DNA from: Daldinia sp. FL1419
Taxonomy: Eukaryota > Ascomycota > Sordariomycetes > Xylariales > Hypoxylaceae
NCBI GenBank assembly: GCA_025201765.1
Contig: MU623357.1
Coordinates: 285,570-349,569 of the forward strand
Direction: 5' to 3'
Length of the DNA stretch: 64,000 bases
Part shown: in pieces, positions 60,274 through 64,000 of the stretch
Layout: each line of letters opens with the position of its first letter
Numbering within the stretch: position 1 is the stretch's first letter
Position numbers and translations under genes: made by a program
Notes under the pieces: generated by a model
Seen by the model: the letters and a program-made list of their open reading frames with translations, nothing else
Database searches by the model: none
What the model was told of the DNA's origin: nothing

Positions 60274-61585
60274 GCCGTTAAGGAGAATAGAGCAATTGGT
60301 ATGATACAAACGTAACATCGATACAGGGAACGGCGTCATTGCACTTTTCAACAAGCATTCGGCAGGCGGGCAATGGGAGTTACCATTTCAACATAGCATA
60401 TCAAGGCGTTTGGAAACGGGGTCCAGATTTTTCAACAAAAAATCGGAGCACAGGTGCAGGGCTTAAAGGCAACCTGGAAAAAGGGATAGGCTGAACGCGG
60501 GTTGTGCTGCATCATATCTCAACGATACCCCAGCAATGAAGGTGATGATTTTGAGCACAATTATTTATTTATTACTATTGTTATTATTCGCTGCCGAGAA
60601 GTCATTTTTGAACGATACTGGGGATGTTAAGTTAGCGAGTTTTGCCCTACAAAAAATCACATTCTCCAGCAGTAGAATAAGGCGTGTTAGGTATTGCCGC
60701 TAGAGATGATGAGATAGGTAAATAGATTGAATGGCTCGAGTGTATTGCGAAATATGACAATAGTCAATCAATGAACTTCTGTAGATCTATATGGTGTTGT
60801 TTATTTAAGACGTTTATTCCAACCTAACATAAATAGGGACGTACTGCCGATATCTCCGATTTATTCGTCCGATAGAATTCCGGTTATGGAGAAAAAGGAA
60901 GGGAAAAAATACAATAAATAAGCTGTGCGGCTCAACAAGTTAATGTCGTATCAAATGATACATACCGAATCTAGATCCTCAATTCCTACCCCTGCACTCC
61001 TCCCATATTAGTCTAGGTCCTTTAACAAGCGAACCAAATGCCGATTATCATTGAACAACAAGCCTGTTTGTGCTCAAAGCGTTTAGAGAGATTTGTGGGA
61101 TGCCAGTTCATCTACGAAATTTGCACTAGTTCAAAAATGAATTCGTTAGTAAAATCTCAACGACTCCTTTTTTTAGAATGTACCCATATCCCCATGTCTC
61201 TCCTGAATAAAATGTAAAAAAGAATACACGTCTTGTTTAACATACACATATCATAACCATATACTTAATTAATGGAATTAAGTCTCAAATTCCATTAGGA
61301 AGGAAGGAAGTGAACACAGCTTAGGACTGGTTTTTTTTTTTTTCTAGAAAAATTCAAACCTATTAGATTCAAGCCAATGTGGATGTCTGTACTTCCTTTT
61401 TTCCCCTATAAACCCTTGACCGCAAACATACGAGGTACATTTATAGTACACCCCTGTCTTACACTTGTTCCTGACTAGTTCTTGTTTTGTTTGTTTCCCT
61501 CTCCAGAACTACCCTTTTCTCATTGCCCTTCGCGCTTTTTTAAAATTATATCCTTTAATGACCCGTTCGGCTGGGCAGTTTTACC
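60274..61585. other. Intergenic spacer
   Basis: About 1.3 kb between two forward genes: the 3' region of MTHFR and the promoter of the next gene. It contains a T run (61331-61343). No gene is seen. Confidence 0.45.
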
Positions 61586-63554
61586 ATGGATAAAATCATC
61601 ATAAGCCCGGAGTTACCTCTGAACGACGTCGTACTCCTACGGAACCTTGCCGAGGACATTAAAGAATGCCAACAAAAGCGGTCCGGTCCGTCTGACAAAG
61701 ATGCCGTCACGACATCCGGCCAAGAGGCCGTCGATGGAGGTAGGTCCCGTCCCACTAGCCCGAAGCACGGAGTCGAAGTCGGACTCGAGGAGAGCTACTC
61801 CGAATCTGGGTTCCGGGTTGACCAGGATTTCACTATAGCGCTCGGGCATAGCATCTCGCCGTCTAGGGATGAGCACGACCTAGCTCGCATGAAAGCCCTT
61901 AATGATCCGGCACATCAAGACTTCGAGCCAACCATATTCTCTTCCGTGGACCTTCGAGATCTATCATCGCGACTACATCCCGCGGTCTACCAGTACATAT
62001 TGCAGCCGTATATCAAATGGGCTCAGAGCATTGCCAGGCATCCCAGGGTATGTATATCAAAACTGCATCTTACGCATCCCATATCCGTCTCATTACTGCC
62101 CTTGGCATATACTAACATGTTTGCAGTACGTGATCGTAACACTCATACGCCATACCTAGCTGTCCTAGTTTACACAAGCTACTGCAGTTTGATTCCAAAT
62201 CTTTCGCCTTCTCATGAGTTTACTAATGAGAATGCAGCGATGTGGTCATGGTTACTCACCTGATCATCTACTTCACCACGTCCGTTCCTAGTGCGATATG
62301 GCTCTTCTACCATTTCACCTACCTTCATGGGATTATCCACGCCGTCATGCAATTTTACTACGTAGGCACATATACGTTAATGATGCATCAACATATTCAC
62401 GCAGGAGGCGTGCTACGTAAACAGTCCTGGATCCACCTGTTCGACATCACATTTCCGTATATTACTGACCCGTTGATGGGCCACACATTTAACAGCTATT
62501 ATTACCACCATGTTAAACACCGGTTAGTCCTCCAACTCGTCCAACTCGTCCTTGGGGCTCCTTTATATCTATGGTACCTAGCTAATACCCGGCAGTGAGC
62601 AAAACATTCCCACCATCTCTTCATATTCTCAGCGCTTGTCCTGTGGACCTACGTCAAACTCCTGATTATTACTACGAAGGTAGAGTTCAAATGCTAACCC
62701 TGGCTATCTTGGTTGTTAGATCATGTCGAAGGCAACGGCCCCGATGACCTCTCCTCGACTGTACGGTACCAACGTGACAACATCTGGCATTTCCTGCACT
62801 ACGTTGGACGTTTCTATTTCCTGATTTGGCTGGACTTGCCCTTGTACTTCGTCCGAAAAGATCGTCCTACGTTTGCACTGAAGGCAGCATTTTGGGAGTT
62901 GTTCAGCTATTCTATGCTCTTGACTCTATTCCAGCTGAATAGTCGACCGACGTTCTTCGTCTTTTTACTCCCATTCTTCTTACTTCGCTTCGGACTCATG
63001 GTGGGTAACTGGGGCCAGCACGCCCTCGTGGATGCCGACGAACCCGACTCCGATTACCGATCCAGCATTACCTTGATAGATGTTCCTGTAAGTCTCGATA
63101 TTCGCCTTTGTTTGGTTATTTACACAGCGTTCAACACTTCATTACTTTTAGCTAGGCTATGTCCTATCGCAGACCGTGTTGCTTACAGCTGACAATATGG
63201 AACTTTTAGAGCAATAGATATTGCTTCAACGACGGGTACCACACATCGCATCACCTAAACCCCCTGCGCCACTGGCGTGAGCACCCAGTGCACTTCCTAG
63301 CCAACAAGCAGACTTACAGCTCGGAACACGCCCTCGTCTTCCACAACATAGACTATTTGGAAATTACTATTCGGTTGCTGCTCCACCATTATGAACATCT
63401 AGCGCGGTGCATGGTCCCGATCGGGGAGCAGCAGATAGCCATGTCTATCGAGCAGCGGGCCGCTTTGCTTAAGCGCTGCACGAGGCGCTTCACCGAGGAG
63501 GAGATCAAGGAAAAGTTTGGGGCGCCTGCCAAGTCAACCCCCAAAACGAAATGA
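61586..63554 (+). CDS. Fatty acid desaturase-type membrane protein with two twin introns
   Basis: Exons 61586-62046, 62238-62521, 62720-63087 and 63210-63554 give 485 residues. The first two intervals are 191 and 198 nt and work only as twin introns, each holding an inner intron (62048-62126 and 62523-62595). The third intron is ordinary (GTAAGT, TTTTAG). After a disordered N terminus of about 130 residues, the membrane domain carries histidine boxes: HGIIH (184-188), HQHIH (204-208), YYYHHVKHHHVEGNGPDD (around 241-258) and NDGYHTSHH (378-386). The intervening membrane segments are hydrophobic (e.g. THLIIYFTTSVPSAIWLF). The boxes point to a di-iron fatty acid desaturase/hydroxylase-type fold; the lipid substrate is unknown. 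The C terminus is charged (RRFTEEEIKEKFG) and cytosolic in appearance. Confidence 0.85.
62048..62126 (+). other. Inner intron of twin intron 1
   Basis: A 79-nt intron with a GTATGT donor, TACTAAC branch and TTTGCAG acceptor. It sits between the first nucleotide (G, 62047) and second nucleotide (T, 62127) of the outer donor. Its removal creates GTACGT, and the outer intron then ends at 62237 after TACTAAT and ATGCAG. Confidence 0.82.
62523..62595 (+). other. Inner intron of twin intron 2
   Basis: A 73-nt intron with a GTTAGT donor, GCTAAT branch and GGCAG acceptor. It splits the outer donor between G 62522 and T 62596. Its removal creates GTGAGC, and the outer intron ends at 62719 after GCTAAC and TTGTTAG. 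Confidence 0.82.
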
Positions 63555-64000
63555 AGAGTGATGTAGGGGGCGGATATAACGCTACTCGATGACTTTGCTG
63601 ATGAGAGAATGCGTTAATGCGTTAAAAGGATAGATATGATATTCATCATTGGATGGTCCTTTAATGACAACCGCTTAGATACATCATGTAATAAATTTCC
63701 AACGTCTAATATTTTCATCATCGTGCTGCTTAGTGAAATCCCATGAATAACCCCTAGAAGCACCTAACGCACCGAGGTTAGGTAGTACCTTAGGTACCTA
63801 CCATAGTGGCAAGGGGGGGTTTCTTAGAACCATTCTAAAACGATATACCGTTCTGTATTTTAGTAGCACTATTTAACAGCTGTTTAAATATATTTAAAAC
63901 AATAGTTCTTAAATTTAGAATGGTTTTAAAATTCAAAATGGTTCTAAAATTTGGAATGGTTATATAATAATTCTAATTAAGTAATTTAATTGGTTGAAAA
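63555..64000. other. Intergenic end of window with AT-rich repeats
   Basis: No gene. A TTAGGTACCTACC motif lies at about 63779-63802. From about 63825 to the end the sequence is AT-rich with repeated AATGGTTYTAAAATT units and one inverted AGAACCATTCTAAAA copy, perhaps the edge of a decayed repeat element that continues beyond the window. Confidence 0.5.

Noticed and set aside
62127..62161. A small exon in the first long intron of the same gene
   Set aside because: Every frame-compatible version contains the TAG at 62157. The T at 62127 is better explained as the second base of a split donor.
62633..62679. A 47-nt micro-exon between the two halves of the histidine box in the desaturase-type gene
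   Set aside because: It is in frame, but it inserts 16 residues into a strictly conserved box and uses weaker signals. The twin-intron reading restores the box exactly.

Overview
This window looks like nuclear DNA of a filamentous ascomycete (Pezizomycotina, most likely Sordariomycetes). The genes carry short GT-AG introns, mostly 50-85 nt, with CTAAC/CTAAT branch sites. The proteins are fungal types: a Hos3 deacetylase, Zn2Cys6 regulators, a FlbE-like protein, Arb1 and a TALE-homeobox/C2H2 regulator. Two apparent spliceosomal twin introns would suit Xylariales, where these are known to be common, but that placement is inference. I see no rRNA, tRNA, CRISPR or bacterial-type operon. Exon coordinates were worked out by hand from splice signals and reading frame; no RNA evidence was available.

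Layout. 0-12.3 kb: a xylose-reductase-type aldo/keto reductase (-), a FlbE-like protein (+), an F-box-like protein (+) and a Zn2Cys6 regulator (-), separated by long spacers. 12.3-18.2 kb: no gene seen. 18.2-19.8 kb: a secreted lactonase-fold protein (-). 22.8-26.7 kb: CLP1 (mRNA 3'-end processing) and an inositol polyphosphate multikinase (both -). 29.4-44.7 kb is the gene-dense core: Arb1 (RNAi/heterochromatin), a four-TM membrane protein, a GMF/ADF-homology protein spread over four exons, NBP35 (cytosolic Fe-S assembly), a Hos3 histone deacetylase and a large homeobox/zinc-finger regulator. 47-51 kb: a zinc-type enoyl reductase/dehydrogenase, then a Zn2Cys6 regulator that appears broken, then an AT-rich 756-bp element with terminal inverted repeats. 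53.4-54.4 kb: a single-pass membrane protein (-). 58.4-63.6 kb: methylenetetrahydrofolate reductase and a desaturase-type membrane protein (both +).

Most of the genes are unrelated housekeeping or regulatory genes. Two themes recur: chromatin and RNA biology (Arb1, Hos3, CLP1), and regulators next to spacers crowded with a palindromic TAGGTACCTA-type motif. The most striking observation is in the desaturase-type gene. Two of its introns make sense only as nested [D1,2] twin introns, in which an inner intron splits the donor of an outer one between nucleotides 1 and 2. Removing inner then outer restores the conserved histidine box and an open frame of 485 codons.
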